This document shows, piece by piece, positions 42,174 through 52,272 of a stretch of 64,000 nucleotides of DNA. Positions within the stretch are counted from its first letter, which is position 1. Each line of letters begins with the position of its first letter. The DNA comes from Psychrobacter pygoscelis (GTDB lineage Bacteria; Pseudomonadota; Gammaproteobacteria; Pseudomonadales; Moraxellaceae). The stretch covers positions 1 through 64,000 of the forward strand of contig NZ_RQRU01000002.1 of the NCBI RefSeq assembly GCF_004335015.1. Direction: 5' to 3'. Below the pieces are notes generated by a model that was not told the DNA's origin, did not search any database, and was given only the letters and a program-made list of their open reading frames with translations. The translations under genes and the position numbers were made by a program.

Positions 42174-42902
42174 TTACATATACATACCACCATTGACCGC
42201 GATTACAGCGCCAGTAATATAGCTGGCTTCATCGCTGGCCAAGAAAGACACCGCTGCTGCAATATCTTCCGGCTGGCCCAGTCGACCGATAGGCACCGCA
42301 TCTAGCATAGAGTTTAATAGACGCTCGTCTAGCTCATCTGTCATATCTGTCTCGATAAGACCAGGAGCGACGCAGTTAATCGTGACTTGCCGTGAGCCAA
42401 TTTCGCGCGCCAAAGTTCGACTAAATCCTTCAACTCCGGCTTTACTAGCCGCATAGTTCGATTGACCTGCATTGCCCATTTGCGCCACGACTGAGGTGAT
42501 ATTAATGATACGACCCCGCCGTGCCTTCATCATACCGCGTACAGCACGCTTACTCATGCGGTAAATAGAGCTAAGGTTGGTATCTAGCACACTGTCCCAG
42601 TCCTCATCTTTCATGCGCATTAACAGACCATCTTGAGTCATGCCAGCATTGTTAACTAACACCTGCACGGCGCCGTAAACGCTCTCAATCTCTTCAAATA
42701 GCTTGTCGATCTGCTCTTGATCACGGACATCAAGCACTCGGCCGATACCACCCGAATCATGAAGGTACTCATCAATAGCTTCAGCACCCTTATCCGTCGT
42801 GGCAGTCCCAATGACAAAATGCCCTTGCTTAGCAAAGCGCTTAGCGATGGCTTTACCAATACCGCGGCTCGCCCCAGTAACTAGTGTAATTGTTCGACTC
42901 AT
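42174..42902 (-). CDS. fabG: 3-oxoacyl-[ACP] reductase
   Basis: A short-chain dehydrogenase that reduces 3-oxoacyl-ACP with NADPH. TGASRGIG is the cofactor loop, NNAG and the S-Y-K catalytic set (S of ITSVVAQMG, YAASK) are present, and it ends INGGMYM-like (AVNGGMYM). Length 242. Its ATG overlaps the fabD stop by four bases. Confidence 0.96.
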   Translation of the reverse strand: MSRTITLVTGASRGIGKAIAKRFAKQGHFVIGTATTDKGAEAIDEYLHDSGGIGRVLDVRDQEQIDKLFEEIESVYGAVQVLVNNAGMTQDGLLMRMKDEDWDSVLDTNLSSIYRMSKRAVRGMMKARRGRIINITSVVAQMGNAGQSNYAASKAGVEGFSRTLAREIGSRQVTINCVAPGLIETDMTDELDERLLNSMLDAVPIGRLGQPEDIAAAVSFLASDEASYITGAVIAVNGGMYM

Positions 42903-43861
42903 GACAGCTCCTTAAGTAGTTTTTCTAAGCGCGTTGGCTTGTCCACTGGATAACTTGGAATAGGCTGAGCCTGACGCTTAGCCAGATTACTCAGCACATT
43001 ACCATTACCACATTCAATCAGACTGGTAATCTGCTTGCTTGCCAATGCCTGCATCGTCTGCGACCACAATACCGGCTCGCATAACTGCTCCGTTAGCGCC
43101 TGCTTGATGTCATTGATACTATGCTCAACGCGTGCATGACGGTTTTGGATAACTGGAATATTGGGGAGCGAAAAGCTGATTTTAGCAAGAGTTTGAGCCA
43201 AGGCATCACTCGCAGGCTGCATTAGCGAACAATGAGATGGCACGCTCACTTTTAGAGCAATGGCTTTTTTGCCGGTACTCTGAACACTATCAATGACCTT
43301 GTCGACGCCCAGCTGATTTCCCGATACCACGACTTGGCCAGGACTATTAAAATTAGCCGCGTTGACCACTGCTCCATCTACTAGCTCACAAGCTTGCTCA
43401 CATAAAGTAACCACGCATTGATCCTCTAAGCCTAAAACTGCGGCCATAGCAGTCGGTATACCTTCTACCGCTTCCTGCATTAGCTGACCACGCTGATAGA
43501 CCAAAGGCACAGCATCTGCAAATGGTATAACCCCAGCGGCACATAGCGCGCTATACTCGCCCAATGAATGTCCTGCTAGATAGCAGGGCGGCTTGGCAAG
43601 CTTGGTCTCTAAAATACGCCAGATTGCTATACTAGCAGTCAGTAATGCAGGCTGCGTAAATTGGGTCATACTCAGACGCTGCTCATCCTGACAAACCGCC
43701 CATAGATCGACATCAATTGTCGCACTGGCTTCTGAAAAGGTTTGTTCAATTTGCTGATACTGCTGCGCAAGCTCTTGTAACATGCCTAGCGCTTGTGAGC
43801 CTTGACCAGGGAAAATAACTGCGGTTCTAGGGTGCATTGTCATTTCTGCTGCCGACGCCAT
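42899..43861 (-). CDS. fabD: Malonyl-CoA:ACP transacylase
   Basis: Loads malonyl groups onto ACP. IFPGQGSQALGM begins the core, the nucleophile is S99 in AGHSLGEYSAL, and the Arg/His/Gln set is seen in YQRGQLMQEA and VPSHCSLM. Length 320, about ten residues longer at the N terminus than the E. coli enzyme. First gene of the fabD-fabG-acpP unit. Confidence 0.96.
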   Translation of the reverse strand: MASAAEMTMHPRTAVIFPGQGSQALGMLQELAQQYQQIEQTFSEASATIDVDLWAVCQDEQRLSMTQFTQPALLTASIAIWRILETKLAKPPCYLAGHSLGEYSALCAAGVIPFADAVPLVYQRGQLMQEAVEGIPTAMAAVLGLEDQCVVTLCEQACELVDGAVVNAANFNSPGQVVVSGNQLGVDKVIDSVQSTGKKAIALKVSVPSHCSLMQPASDALAQTLAKISFSLPNIPVIQNRHARVEHSINDIKQALTEQLCEPVLWSQTMQALASKQITSLIECGNGNVLSNLAKRQAQPIPSYPVDKPTRLEKLLKELS

Positions 43862-44495
43862 AAGCTGTCTCTCTTATTGCCTAGTTGGTATATTTAATTC
43901 CATATTAAATAGTCACTGATTAAACGCTCGATGAGCTAATCAGCAGTTAAATTTAGAAGAGGGGGTTGATAAATTTATATCCCTATATGCTAATCAGCAG
44001 TCTTGATCATGACTGTCAGCATTCTATATCCATTTATGGCTAACGTGACTAGTTAATAGTAAGTCTGTATGCCTGTCTTCTATTATTATACGAATCCGTT
44101 AAGATAGCTATCGACAGCATAACAAAAAAGCCAAGCTCTAGAGCATCGTAACAAACGACATCTCAGCAACTTGGCTTCAAGGGGAACTATGGGGCGTATT
44201 AGGCGTCAAAAAGGCCGTAAAAATGACCAACATACTTAACTCGCTTAAGAAGATGTAACAACATCAGATAAAGCATCGTAATGAAGAAGTAGAATTAGCA
44301 AGACTAACTCTAGCTGATAACCAATTAAACTACTTTTTGAGCCTATAAAGATACCAATCTTGAATTAATATCTTAAGTCCATAGCTCCGAATAATAAACA
44401 ACTTTAAATAACGATCAGTGTCTAATAAACACAAGATCTAGATAATAAACGCTCACTATTAAGCAATAATAAGTGTTAACTCCAAATCTAAGTGA
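43862..44495. other. Gene-free region between fabD and rpmF
   Basis: About 630 bases where plsX and fabH sit in E. coli. No trace of either is readable in any frame. The region holds the rpmF terminator candidate and should hold the fabD promoter. Confidence 0.5.
44124..44177 (-). terminator. Probable terminator of yceD-rpmF
   Basis: An 8-bp stem AAGCCAAG (44128-44135) with CTTGGCTT (44170-44177), a long partly paired loop and six T on the minus strand. It is about 320 bases beyond the rpmF stop, so the assignment is uncertain. Confidence 0.5.
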
Positions 44496-44678
44496 TTAGT
44501 CGTCTTGACTAACTTTGAACAGTTGACGACCACGATAAAAACCATCTTTAGTCAGGTGATGACGACGATGCTTTTCACCAGTAGTACTATCAATGCTTAG
44601 CTCTGCTACGTCCATGTGATGATGTGAACGACGCATGTCACGACGTGAACGGCTTTTACGACTTTTTTGAACAGCCAT
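44496..44678 (-). CDS. rpmF: 50S ribosomal protein L32
   Basis: A 60-residue L32 starting [20 protein letters not shown], the family N terminus. The C-terminal half is [17 protein letters not shown] and lacks the Cys pairs of zinc-binding L32 forms. The start at 44678 has GGAG seven bases upstream; a longer reading from 44723 is not supported. It follows yceD as in most proteobacteria. Confidence 0.97.
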   Translation of the reverse strand: MAVQKSRKSRSRRDMRRSHHHMDVAELSIDSTTGEKHRRHHLTKDGFYRGRQLFKVSQDD

Positions 44679-44999
44679 GAGATAGCTCCTGTACGATAAG
44701 TGATACGTCATTAGCCCAGACAATAAAAACCTTAGCCTGACCTAAATTCGATGGCTAGACACCTGCCTACCCACGGACGCATTACTGAAAAATAAAAATA
44801 AATAGGCGGTATAACCTACTTAATAAAGCGACAACGCGCTTTCCGGAATGCAATAAACCCGCCATTATACGCATATTTGTCAAATTAATAAAGACCAATC
44901 TGCACGCATATCTTGAAAAGATACCAGTATTTTGTATAAAGCTTAAGCCCAATTACAATGGGACTCGTAAGCGTTTAACAAAGCAGCTTAGGTAAGAGG
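44679..44999. other. Spacer yceD / rpmF with candidate rpmF promoter
   Basis: An unusually long spacer of 321 bases between two genes that are normally adjacent. On the minus strand a perfect -10 TATAAT lies at 44864-44869, but the TTGACA near it is only eight bases away, so the -35 is unclear. Downstream, AGTAGG/CCTATT can pair just before a T-rich run near 44790-44815, giving a weak attenuator-like structure in the rpmF leader. Confidence 0.4.
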
Positions 45000-45590
45000 T
45001 TAAGACAGTTTACCCTTTAAAGCTGCTAAAGCAGCAAATGGACTTTCTTCTTCCACTTCCTCTATCTCTCCTACTTGATCTATGATCATCTCACAGTCAT
45101 CGTGCTTAGGCGATAATGGTGCTTTAAGGAGAATCTCATCTTCTATTAATCGAGCCAAAGGCAAAAAGCTCTCTGGACCATCATTCTGCGCCACTTCTTC
45201 TAGTAATAGATACTCATCGTCATCATCGAGCATTTTAGCTTGGACTTCATCCTCCAATAAATCAATGTGATGCGCGCCGCTTAGATCGACAGCGACCGGT
45301 TGCAGACAGCGTTGGCAAGTGAACCAAACCTCGCCATCTAAAGCAAAGTCCAGCCCTAACACATTACTGGTTTTAGACAAGGTCGTCTCGACCCCGATGA
45401 CTGATTGCTCATGCTCTGGTGTCAACAAACTCTCTAGCCGTGTAAAGTCACTCGGCAGCACCTGACCTGACCAAGTAAACCCAGCATCCGCCCATTTATC
45501 AAGCGATACTCTAGCTGGCAGCTGTGATGTGGTTGCAGCCTTAGCATCTACTGTGCGCGATGGTGAGGACTGAATATTTTGAGTTGACAT
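45000..45590 (-). CDS. yceD: YceD (DUF177) large ribosomal RNA accumulation protein
   Basis: The 196-residue protein has the DUF177 features: LDFALDGEVWFTCQRCLQPV with one CxxC (C112/C115 region), an acidic middle segment and a C-terminal EEESPFAALAALKGKL. In E. coli and plants YceD/DUF177 proteins support 23S rRNA accumulation. AGGGG precedes the ATG by seven bases. Upstream of rpmF. Confidence 0.9.
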   Translation of the reverse strand: MSTQNIQSSPSRTVDAKAATTSQLPARVSLDKWADAGFTWSGQVLPSDFTRLESLLTPEHEQSVIGVETTLSKTSNVLGLDFALDGEVWFTCQRCLQPVAVDLSGAHHIDLLEDEVQAKMLDDDDEYLLLEEVAQNDGPESFLPLARLIEDEILLKAPLSPKHDDCEMIIDQVGEIEEVEEESPFAALAALKGKLS

Positions 45591-45936
45591 GATTTGCCCC
45601 TTTTCTACTTACTAGTAATTGAAAAACTTTTATCTTGCGATACTATAGTGCTTTAACAAAACAGCGCCTTGTAAAACAGTACCTAAAAAACAATGCCTTA
45701 AATAAACCAAACGTATGGCAATGTAACCGGTCGAAATAAACCATAGTAAACTAAGCCGAGTCAGCCCATAGAGCGAGCAACTGATATTCGTGCTTTTTAT
45801 ATAGATTAAATTATGGCCTAACTATACCGAAGTATAGGCTCGCGCTCTAGCTGTACCGTGTTACTATTACCAACATCTTATTGGAGCGCACTGGCTCTTA
45901 ATCTTAACCGTCTTAACCACATTACTATTGCACTGC
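45591..45936. other. Divergent spacer yceD / epmC
   Basis: About 345 bases between divergent genes. A -10-like TATAGT near 45650 (minus strand) might serve yceD, with no clear -35. Nothing else is supportable. Confidence 0.35.
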
Positions 45937-46671
45937 ATGACTTATACTACGTCTTATTCTACCTCTGCATCTTTTGCAAGCTTACTTACCCTTGACATTC
46001 GGCAGCAACTATATGCCACGCTTAAATCTTATGGTGATAAGGGTGACAACGACTTGTCCATCGCTTCAATACCTCCAAGTCGACTGCAGCGTTTTGCAGA
46101 CCAATGGCAGCAAATTAAGTCGCGACAACTTCGAGCTACTCCAAATATCATGACCGCCAATAATGACCCTGACTTCGACTACCAGATTACTAATTGGTTT
46201 ATCGACTTATTTAACAGTGTTTTTTCACCATTGAATGTACGGTTAGTGCGCGGTGACGATGAACCTGAATACTTCCCAGCGAGTGAAAATTCAGCAGCAC
46301 AGATTGTATTTGCCCATGGCTACTTAGCTAGCGCTTTGCACGAAGTAAGCCACTGGTGCATCGCTGGTAAACGCCGCCGCCAGCTACTTGACTATGGCTA
46401 TTGGTATGCTGCTGATGGGCGCTCCGAGGCGCAGCAAAAAGCATTTGAGCAAGTAGAAATCAAGCCGCAGGCTCTTGAGTGCTTATTTAGCCTAGCTTGT
46501 CATCAGCCTTTTCGAGTATCGCAAGACAATCTATTTGCCACCTTTGATACTAGCAACAGTACCTTTGAGCACGATGTCTATACCCAAGTGCAGCACTATA
46601 TTGCAGACCCTCAACAAATACCAAGGGATGCAAAATATCTACTTGCCATCTTACTTAAGATTTGCAAATAG
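45937..46671 (+). CDS. epmC: Elongation factor P hydroxylase
   Basis: EpmC hydroxylates the beta-lysylated lysine of elongation factor P, the last step of the modification made by EpmA and EpmB. The family block RLVRGDDEPEYFPA...IVFAHGYLASALHEVSHWCIAGKRRR (quoted in part) contains the HEVSH metal site, followed by DYGYWYAADGR and VEIKPQALE. Its 244 residues exceed E. coli EpmC (182) because of a ~60-residue N-terminal region. The ATG at 45937 is chosen over a TTG nine bases upstream; neither has a clear ribosome-binding site. Confidence 0.9.
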   Translation: MTYTTSYSTSASFASLLTLDIRQQLYATLKSYGDKGDNDLSIASIPPSRLQRFADQWQQIKSRQLRATPNIMTANNDPDFDYQITNWFIDLFNSVFSPLNVRLVRGDDEPEYFPASENSAAQIVFAHGYLASALHEVSHWCIAGKRRRQLLDYGYWYAADGRSEAQQKAFEQVEIKPQALECLFSLACHQPFRVSQDNLFATFDTSNSTFEHDVYTQVQHYIADPQQIPRDAKYLLAILLKICK

Positions 46672-46876
46672 CCACCAGAAATATTGAGCAGTCAGTAATA
46701 GATAACTTTATAATAAACTTAGAATCACCTCCGTACATAACACCGCGAGCAGTCATGGTATGTTGCTTTGACTTCTAGAAGTAACAAGCTTAGTCTCAGC
46801 CACTACCGTCAAGACATAAGCCTAAATTTATAAAAACCTTGATTCAAAATATATTTCTAATAAGTAAGGAGGCATC

Positions 46877-47494
46877 ATGCAAGTATTTTATATCCATCCG
46901 GAAAACCCACAGCCTAGGCTAATTGAGCAAGCGGTACAAATGCTAGCCAATGATAAGCTACTCATCTACCCCACTGATACCAGCTATGCCTTTGGCTGCC
47001 GCTTAGGGGCCAAAGACGCTCTTGCCCAACTTAAGCTTATCCGTCAGCTCGATGACAAACACCAGTTTACTTTGTTATGCCGCGATCTAAGTGAAATTGC
47101 CACTTATGCTACTGTCGATAATACGCAGTTCAAACAATTGAAAGCCTATACTCCAGCACCAATTACCTTCATTTTACCCGCAACCAAGGATGTGCCTAAG
47201 CGCTTGGCCCATCCTAAGAAAAAAACCATTGGTATCCGTGTGCCGAGTAACCCTATCGCTCAAGCACTACTAGCGAAAATGGATGAGCCTATATTAACCA
47301 GCTCATTAATATTACCTGATGAAGAGCTAGTAATGGACGATCCATTCGAGATCGAAGAGCGTCTCGGTAGCTTGGTCGATGGCCTGATCAATGCCGGCAT
47401 CAAAACGACTAAGCTGACGACCATCGTGGATATGACCAGCAGCCGCGCTGAAATTATTCGTCAGGGTGCTGCGGACGTTAGCGAATTGGTATAA
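46877..47494 (+). CDS. yciO: YciO family (Sua5/YrdC-like) protein
   Basis: A YrdC-fold protein closest to E. coli YciO (206 residues; here 205): FYIHPENPQPRLI at the start, YPTDTSYAFGC, FTLLCRDLSEIATYA, KTIGIRVPSNPIAQALL and the TTIVDMTSS C-terminal motif. YrdC proteins make threonylcarbamoyl-AMP for tRNA t6A; the role of YciO is less clear and it is not the essential enzyme. AGGAGG lies four bases before the ATG. Confidence 0.9.
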   Translation: MQVFYIHPENPQPRLIEQAVQMLANDKLLIYPTDTSYAFGCRLGAKDALAQLKLIRQLDDKHQFTLLCRDLSEIATYATVDNTQFKQLKAYTPAPITFILPATKDVPKRLAHPKKKTIGIRVPSNPIAQALLAKMDEPILTSSLILPDEELVMDDPFEIEERLGSLVDGLINAGIKTTKLTTIVDMTSSRAEIIRQGAADVSELV

Positions 47495-47524
47495 ATTTAA
47501 AACAAGCAACAATACACTATATTT

Positions 47525-47582
47525 GTCCCTTTAAGAAAGGGAAGAAGAAAGCTCCCTCTTTCAAAGAGAGACTTAGGGAAGC
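47525..47582. repeat. Pair of short hairpins downstream of yciO
   Basis: TCCCTTT/AAAGGGA (47526-47541) is followed by a CTCTTT/AAAGAG hairpin (about 47555-47570) inside a longer imperfect pairing (CTCCCT with AGGGAAGC). It sits just before the terminator and may be a small intergenic repeat element. Confidence 0.4.
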
Positions 47583-47599
47583 ATTTAACACAACCAATA

Positions 47600-47630
47600 A
47601 AAAATCCCCAATATTAGATTGGGGATTTTT
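47600..47630 (-). terminator. Bidirectional terminator yciO / alpha operon
   Basis: A perfect 13-bp stem (47600-47612 with 47618-47630) with A5/T6 flanks lies 26 bases beyond rplQ and about 105 beyond yciO. It ends the whole ribosomal protein cluster on the minus strand. Confidence 0.92.
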
Positions 47631-47655
47631 TGATTGTATAAATTAAGCGGTAAAA

Positions 47656-48021
47656 TTAGTCACGATCAACTAATTCTACATAAGCCATTGGCGCATTATC
47701 ACCATCGCGGTTACCGCACTTGATGATTCGAAGGTAGCCACCTGGACGGTCTTGATAGCGCGGAGCTAACGTTCCGAATAGTTTACCTACCATTTCTTTA
47801 TTACGCATACGGCTGAACGCTAGGCGGCGATTAGCCACTGAGTCTTCTTTAGCCAAAGTAATTAAAGGCTCAGCAACGCGGCGTAGCTCTTTAGCTTTTG
47901 GCAATGTAGTTTTGATCAGTTCATGCTCAAATAATGAATTGGTCATGTTCTGAAACATTGCTTTGCGATGACTGCCGGTACGACCCAGCTTGACTCCACT
48001 CTTACGATGTCGCATGGTCAA
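47656..48021 (-). CDS. rplQ: 50S ribosomal protein L17
   Basis: L17 of 121 residues (E. coli 127), beginning [20 protein letters not shown] and ending in a short VELVDRD tail. It sits near the peptide exit tunnel rim. Last gene of the alpha operon, 13 bases after rpoA, followed closely by the terminator. Confidence 0.98.
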   Translation of the reverse strand: MTMRHRKSGVKLGRTGSHRKAMFQNMTNSLFEHELIKTTLPKAKELRRVAEPLITLAKEDSVANRRLAFSRMRNKEMVGKLFGTLAPRYQDRPGGYLRIIKCGNRDGDNAPMAYVELVDRD

Positions 48022-48034
48022 ATATCCTTAAAGT

Positions 48035-49042
48035 TTAACGGCTACGATAAGAGAAACGATCATCAACACGTAAGTCAGCTGGTGGCCAGTTATCAAGGCG
48101 CATTCCCAGCTCTAAATCTTTAGACGCAAGAACGTCTTTGATTTCCGTTAATGATTTCTTACCAAGATTTGGGGTTTTTAGCAGTTCAGTCTCTGAACGC
48201 TGTACCAAATCACCGATATAGTAAATGTTTTCAGCTTTTAAACAGTTGGCTGAGCGAACCGTTAGTTCAAGGTCATCCACTGGGCGTAGTAGCACAGGGT
48301 CAACCTCTTCTTTTTCTTTTACAGGCTCAGGCGCTTCTTCGGCTTCTAAATCAACAAAGATAGAAATCTGTTGTTGTAGGATAGTAGCCGCTTTACGAAT
48401 TGCTTCTTCTGGATCGATAGTACCGTTGGTTTCAAGCTCGACAATCAATCTGTCAAGATCAGTACGTTGCTCAACACGCGCATTTTCAACTTGATAGGCA
48501 ACACGAAGTACTGGGCTAAAACTGGCATCCAGCTTTAGACGGCCAATAGCTTTGGTATCACCATCTTCACGACGTTGATTAGCAGGCTCATAGCCACGAC
48601 CCATCACCACACGCAGACGCATTTTTAGATGACCACGATCACTTAATGTACCCAAAACCAACTCAGGGTTGATAATATCTACATTGTGAGGTAGTTCGAT
48701 GTCTGCGGCAGTAATAGTACCTGGACCTTGTTTATCCAAGGTCAAAAACACTTCATTTTGGTCATGTAGAGTAATGGCCAATCCCTTCAAGTTAAGAAGT
48801 AGATCAAGCACATCCTCTTGTAGGCCTTCTAAAGTTGAGTATTCATGATCCACGCCATCAATCTCAGCTTCAATAACTGCCGCACCAGGTAATGAAGATA
48901 ATAAGATACGGCGAAGGGCATTCCCTAAGGTATGACCAAAGCCGCGTTCTAACGGTTCGAGCGTGACTTTCGCAATTGTTTCATTTACCGTATCCACGTT
49001 AATGGCATTCGGCGTTAGAAACTCAGTTGCATTTAGCATCAT
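48035..49042 (-). CDS. rpoA: RNA polymerase alpha subunit
   Basis: The 335-residue alpha subunit, with the assembly domain (about 1-235, including [17 protein letters not shown]) and the DNA- and activator-binding C-terminal domain (about 250-335, [31 protein letters not shown]). The linker is Glu-rich. GAGGTGA lies six bases upstream of the ATG. Located between rpsD and rplQ as in E. coli. Confidence 0.99.
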   Translation of the reverse strand: MMLNATEFLTPNAINVDTVNETIAKVTLEPLERGFGHTLGNALRRILLSSLPGAAVIEAEIDGVDHEYSTLEGLQEDVLDLLLNLKGLAITLHDQNEVFLTLDKQGPGTITAADIELPHNVDIINPELVLGTLSDRGHLKMRLRVVMGRGYEPANQRREDGDTKAIGRLKLDASFSPVLRVAYQVENARVEQRTDLDRLIVELETNGTIDPEEAIRKAATILQQQISIFVDLEAEEAPEPVKEKEEVDPVLLRPVDDLELTVRSANCLKAENIYYIGDLVQRSETELLKTPNLGKKSLTEIKDVLASKDLELGMRLDNWPPADLRVDDRFSYRSR

Positions 49043-49083
49043 GATGTCACCTCGATATAGTTAACTAATAATATTAGCAGCAA

Positions 49084-49725
49084 TTATTTAGAATACAGCT
49101 CAACGATTAAGCTTTCGTTAATTTCAGCAGGAAGATCAATACGATCTGGTGCTTGCTTAAACGAGCCTTCAAGTTTGCTGTGATCAACGTCTAGCCATTC
49201 AGGAATACCACGCTGAGTAGCAAGCTCGATAGCATTCTTAATACGCAGCTGCTCTTTGGCTTTTTCGTGGATAGCGATGACATCACCATCTTGTAGTTGA
49301 ATAGAAGGAATATTCACACGAACGAACTCATCACGGCCAGCTTTTTTGACCATAACAGCGCGGTGACTGACCAACTGACGTGCTTCTGCACGAGTTGAGC
49401 CAAATCCCATTCGATAAACAACATTATCCAAACGACGCTCTAGCATCACTAGCAGGTTCTCACCTGTAGCGCCGCGCATACGTGCTGCTTCTTTATAATA
49501 GTTGGCGAATTGACGCTCTAGCACGCCATACATACGCTTAACTTTTTGTTTTTCACGAAGCTGAAGCGCGTATTCAGAGGTCTTATTACGGCTAACGCCA
49601 TGCTGACCTGGTGGACGAGCTGCTTTCTTCGTTTTTACATCGTACGGTTTCACGCCAGACTTAAGACCTAGGTCTGTGCCTTCACGACGTGATAGCTTTA
49701 ATTTTGGTCCAATATAACGGGCCAT
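49084..49725 (-). CDS. rpsD: 30S ribosomal protein S4
   Basis: S4 binds the 5' domain of 16S rRNA early in assembly and, in E. coli, represses the alpha operon. The 213 residues start [19 protein letters not shown] and contain the S4 RNA-binding domain ([20 protein letters not shown]). No zinc-type Cys cluster is present. Slightly longer than the E. coli protein (206). Confidence 0.98.
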   Translation of the reverse strand: MARYIGPKLKLSRREGTDLGLKSGVKPYDVKTKKAARPPGQHGVSRNKTSEYALQLREKQKVKRMYGVLERQFANYYKEAARMRGATGENLLVMLERRLDNVVYRMGFGSTRAEARQLVSHRAVMVKKAGRDEFVRVNIPSIQLQDGDVIAIHEKAKEQLRIKNAIELATQRGIPEWLDVDHSKLEGSFKQAPDRIDLPAEINESLIVELYSK

Positions 49726-49799
49726 GTAACTGTCTCCTTCAGCTTTCTATACATCGATAGTATAAAAATATAAATCGTATAAAAGCTTCGTCTTTAATA

Positions 49800-50189
49800 T
49801 TAGACGCGGCGCTTTTTGGGCGCACGGCAACCATTGTGTGGAATTGGGGTAACATCAGAGATGCTGTTAATTTTATAACCCAATGCACCTAGTGCTCTTA
49901 CCGCAGACTCACGACCCGGTCCTGGTCCTTTGACCAAAACGTCGACATTCTTAACACCATATTCTTGAGCTGCTTTACCAGCAACTTCAGCTGCTACCTG
50001 AGCGGCGAATGGTGTAGATTTTCGTGAACCACGGAAGCCTTGTCCACCAGCGGTGGCCCAAGCCAATGCATTACCTTGACGATCGGTAATAGTTACAATG
50101 GTGTTATTAAAAGACGCATGGATATGGGCAACGCCCTCCGATACTGAACGACGAGTCACCTTTTTGCGACTACGAGTGTCTTTTGCCAT
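49800..50189 (-). CDS. rpsK: 30S ribosomal protein S11
   Basis: S11 of 129 residues forms part of the platform near the E-site m[21 protein letters not shown] near the start and [18 protein letters not shown] at the end are invariant features. It follows rpsM by 20 bases and precedes rpsD by 74. Confidence 0.98.
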   Translation of the reverse strand: MAKDTRSRKKVTRRSVSEGVAHIHASFNNTIVTITDRQGNALAWATAGGQGFRGSRKSTPFAAQVAAEVAGKAAQEYGVKNVDVLVKGPGPGRESAVRALGALGYKINSISDVTPIPHNGCRAPKKRRV

Positions 50190-50209
50190 CTTTTAGCTTC
50201 CTAAGTTAA

Positions 50210-50566
50210 TTATCTTTTGAGAGGGCGTGTCGGACCCTTACGAGTACGAGCGTTGTTCTTGGTGTTCTGACCTCTTACCGGTAGGTTACGACGATGGCGA
50301 ATACCACGGTAACTACCAAGATCAACCAAACGCTTAATATTCATTGAAACTTCACGACGAAGATCGCCTTCTGTCGTATAGTTTGCAACTTGTGCACGGA
50401 TAGCATCCAGTTGTGAATCATCTAACTGACTGATTTTGGTAGTAGGAGCAATACCCACTGCTTCTAAGATTTGCTTAGCAGTTGTACGGCCGATACCAAA
50501 AATGTAAGTTAGTGAAATCACAGCATGCTTATTATCCGGAATGTTGACACCGGCAATACGAGCCAT
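50210..50566 (-). CDS. rpsM: 30S ribosomal protein S13
   Basis: S13 of 118 residues in the head of the 30S subunit, touching the P-site tRNA. It begins [16 protein letters not shown] and ends [19 protein letters not shown] with basic residues. The correct ATG at 50566 has GGAGAG six bases upstream; an earlier in-frame ATG (50611) would add 15 residues not found in the family. First gene of the alpha unit, behind its own promoter. Confidence 0.98.
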   Translation of the reverse strand: MARIAGVNIPDNKHAVISLTYIFGIGRTTAKQILEAVGIAPTTKISQLDDSQLDAIRAQVANYTTEGDLRREVSMNIKRLVDLGSYRGIRHRRNLPVRGQNTKNNARTRKGPTRPLKR

Positions 50567-50676
50567 TGATTTCTCTCCATTGATGAAAAATAAAATGACA
50601 GATAAGTCCATTACAGACCCCTGACATTAATTATCTTTCAGATTTGTTGCTGTTAATACACTGTAAGCGACTAATC

Positions 50677-50705
50677 GCTATACTAAAATGTACAAACCAC
50701 GGCAA
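50677..50705 (-). promoter_or_regulatory. Candidate alpha-operon promoter
   Basis: Minus strand: -35 TTGCCG (50700-50705), 17-base spacer, -10 TATAGC (50677-50682). The start would give a leader of about 100 bases before rpsM, the place where S4 binds a pseudoknot in E. coli. The hexamers are moderate matches. Confidence 0.5.
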
Positions 50706-50707
50706 GT

Positions 50708-50729
50708 GGCGGATGATATCGCATCCGCC
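50708..50729. repeat. GC-rich hairpin between rpmJ and the alpha promoter
   Basis: A perfect 8-bp stem GGCGGATG (50708-50715) with CATCCGCC (50722-50729) and a six-base loop, 35 bases after rpmJ. There is no T run, so it is not a canonical terminator; it ends directly at the -35 of the alpha promoter. It may be an RNA-stabilising end or a partial terminator of the spc unit. Confidence 0.6.
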
Positions 50730-50764
50730 ATTAAATATCAAGTGCTAAATCGTAGCGTTAACGA

Positions 50765-50881
50765 TTAGCCTTGACGTTGCTTGTGACGAGGCTCAGCTTT
50801 ACAGATAACATGAACCTTGCCTTTACGGCGAACTACTTTGCAGCTGCCACAAATTTTCTTAACTGATGCTTGAACTTTCAT
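50765..50881 (-). CDS. rpmJ: 50S ribosomal protein L36
   Basis: A 38-codon gene reading [20 protein letters not shown] and ending HKQRQG. It keeps the zinc ligands C11, C14, C27 and H33 of the C-plus form of L36. It lies 43 bases after secY, the standard position at the end of the spc operon. Confidence 0.97.
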   Translation of the reverse strand: MKVQASVKKICGSCKVVRRKGKVHVICKAEPRHKQRQG

Positions 50882-50924
50882 AGCATACTCCTTAAAAAGT
50901 CACGCGCTATTAACCTAAGGTTAA

Positions 50925-52268
50925 CTATCGCGCAGGTGACTGAATTAACGTCTGGTCATGATATTGATGGGTCATAAGATGCGCTTGCATCTGAGAAATA
51001 AAATCCATCACGACGACGACCATAATAAGTAATGACGTACCGCCTAAGTGGAAAGGCACCCCAAAAGACGATTGAATAATCATTGGCATTAGACAGATCA
51101 CTGTCATATAAATAGCACCAATAAAGGTCAACCGATTCAGTACATGATCTAAATAGCGCTGGGTTTGTTGACCTGGACGAATGCCCGGGATGTACGCCCC
51201 ACTACGTTTTAAATTCTCTGCTACCTCACGTGGACTAAAGACCAATGCGGTATAAAAATAACAGAAAAATATAATCATTGCCCCAAACAATACCAGATAA
51301 AGTGGTTGGCCTGGTGACAATACAAGCGCTATATTTTGTAGTATTTTTTGGATAAAAGTAGGATCACTTGAGTGCCCTACCCACTGGCCCAAACTCGCGG
51401 GGAATAACAGCAAAGAGCTGGCAAAAATCGCTGGGATAACCCCTGCCATATTAATCTTGAGTGGCAAATGCGATTGTTGCTGAGCATAGATCTTACGACC
51501 TTGTTGCTGCTTTTGTGCATAGTTAACCGGTACTCGGCGCTGCGCCCGTTCGATATAGACGATACCAGCGGTAACCGCTATCCCTAATACTACAAAGATA
51601 AATAGCACAATCAGGTTCATCTGACCCTGATTGACTTGTTCAATAGATTGCGAAATCATACCTGGCATACCGGCGACGATACTGGCAAAAATTAACATTG
51701 AAATGCCATTACCCACACCGCGCTCAGTAATCTGCTCACCGAGCCACATTAAGAACATCGCCCCAGCAACTAAAGAAGTCACTGCGGGAATGTAGAATGT
51801 AAGTCCCGTTGATAACGTCAAATTCTGACTAATCAGCCCCGCGCACATGCCAAAAGACTGTACTAGGGCTAATGCCAAAGTTCCTTGACGGGTGTACTTA
51901 TTGAGCTTACGGCGTCCAGCTTCACCCTCTTTTTTGAGAGCCTCAAGAGACGGCAGTACTGCCGACATCATTTGTACAATAATGGACGCTGAGATATATG
52001 GCATAATGCCTAACGCCATTATCGACATACGCTCAAGTGCCCCGCCAGAGAACATATTAAACATGCTTAAAATCGTATTCTCATTTCGAGAAAATAGATC
52101 AGCAAGATTAACGGGATTAATACCAGGTACTGGGATATGAGAGCCTAGGCGATAAACAACCAATGCACCGATTAAAAACAGCAGTCGACTCCAAAGCTCA
52201 TCATACTTGCGGATAAAAGCAATGGGATTGAGTGGAATTCCCGCTTGGGTCATTGATTGTTTAGCCAC
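50925..52268 (-). CDS. secY: Preprotein translocase subunit SecY
   Basis: The channel-forming subunit of the Sec translocon, 447 residues with ten membrane helices. Signatures are [54 protein letters not shown] and the cytoplasmic loop [20 protein letters not shown] that contacts the ribosome and SecA (quoted in parts). It follows rplO by four bases. Confidence 0.99.
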   Translation of the reverse strand: MAKQSMTQAGIPLNPIAFIRKYDELWSRLLFLIGALVVYRLGSHIPVPGINPVNLADLFSRNENTILSMFNMFSGGALERMSIMALGIMPYISASIIVQMMSAVLPSLEALKKEGEAGRRKLNKYTRQGTLALALVQSFGMCAGLISQNLTLSTGLTFYIPAVTSLVAGAMFLMWLGEQITERGVGNGISMLIFASIVAGMPGMISQSIEQVNQGQMNLIVLFIFVVLGIAVTAGIVYIERAQRRVPVNYAQKQQQGRKIYAQQQSHLPLKINMAGVIPAIFASSLLLFPASLGQWVGHSSDPTFIQKILQNIALVLSPGQPLYLVLFGAMIIFFCYFYTALVFSPREVAENLKRSGAYIPGIRPGQQTQRYLDHVLNRLTFIGAIYMTVICLMPMIIQSSFGVPFHLGGTSLLIMVVVVMDFISQMQAHLMTHQYHDQTLIQSPAR

Positions 52269-52272
52269 AGTC

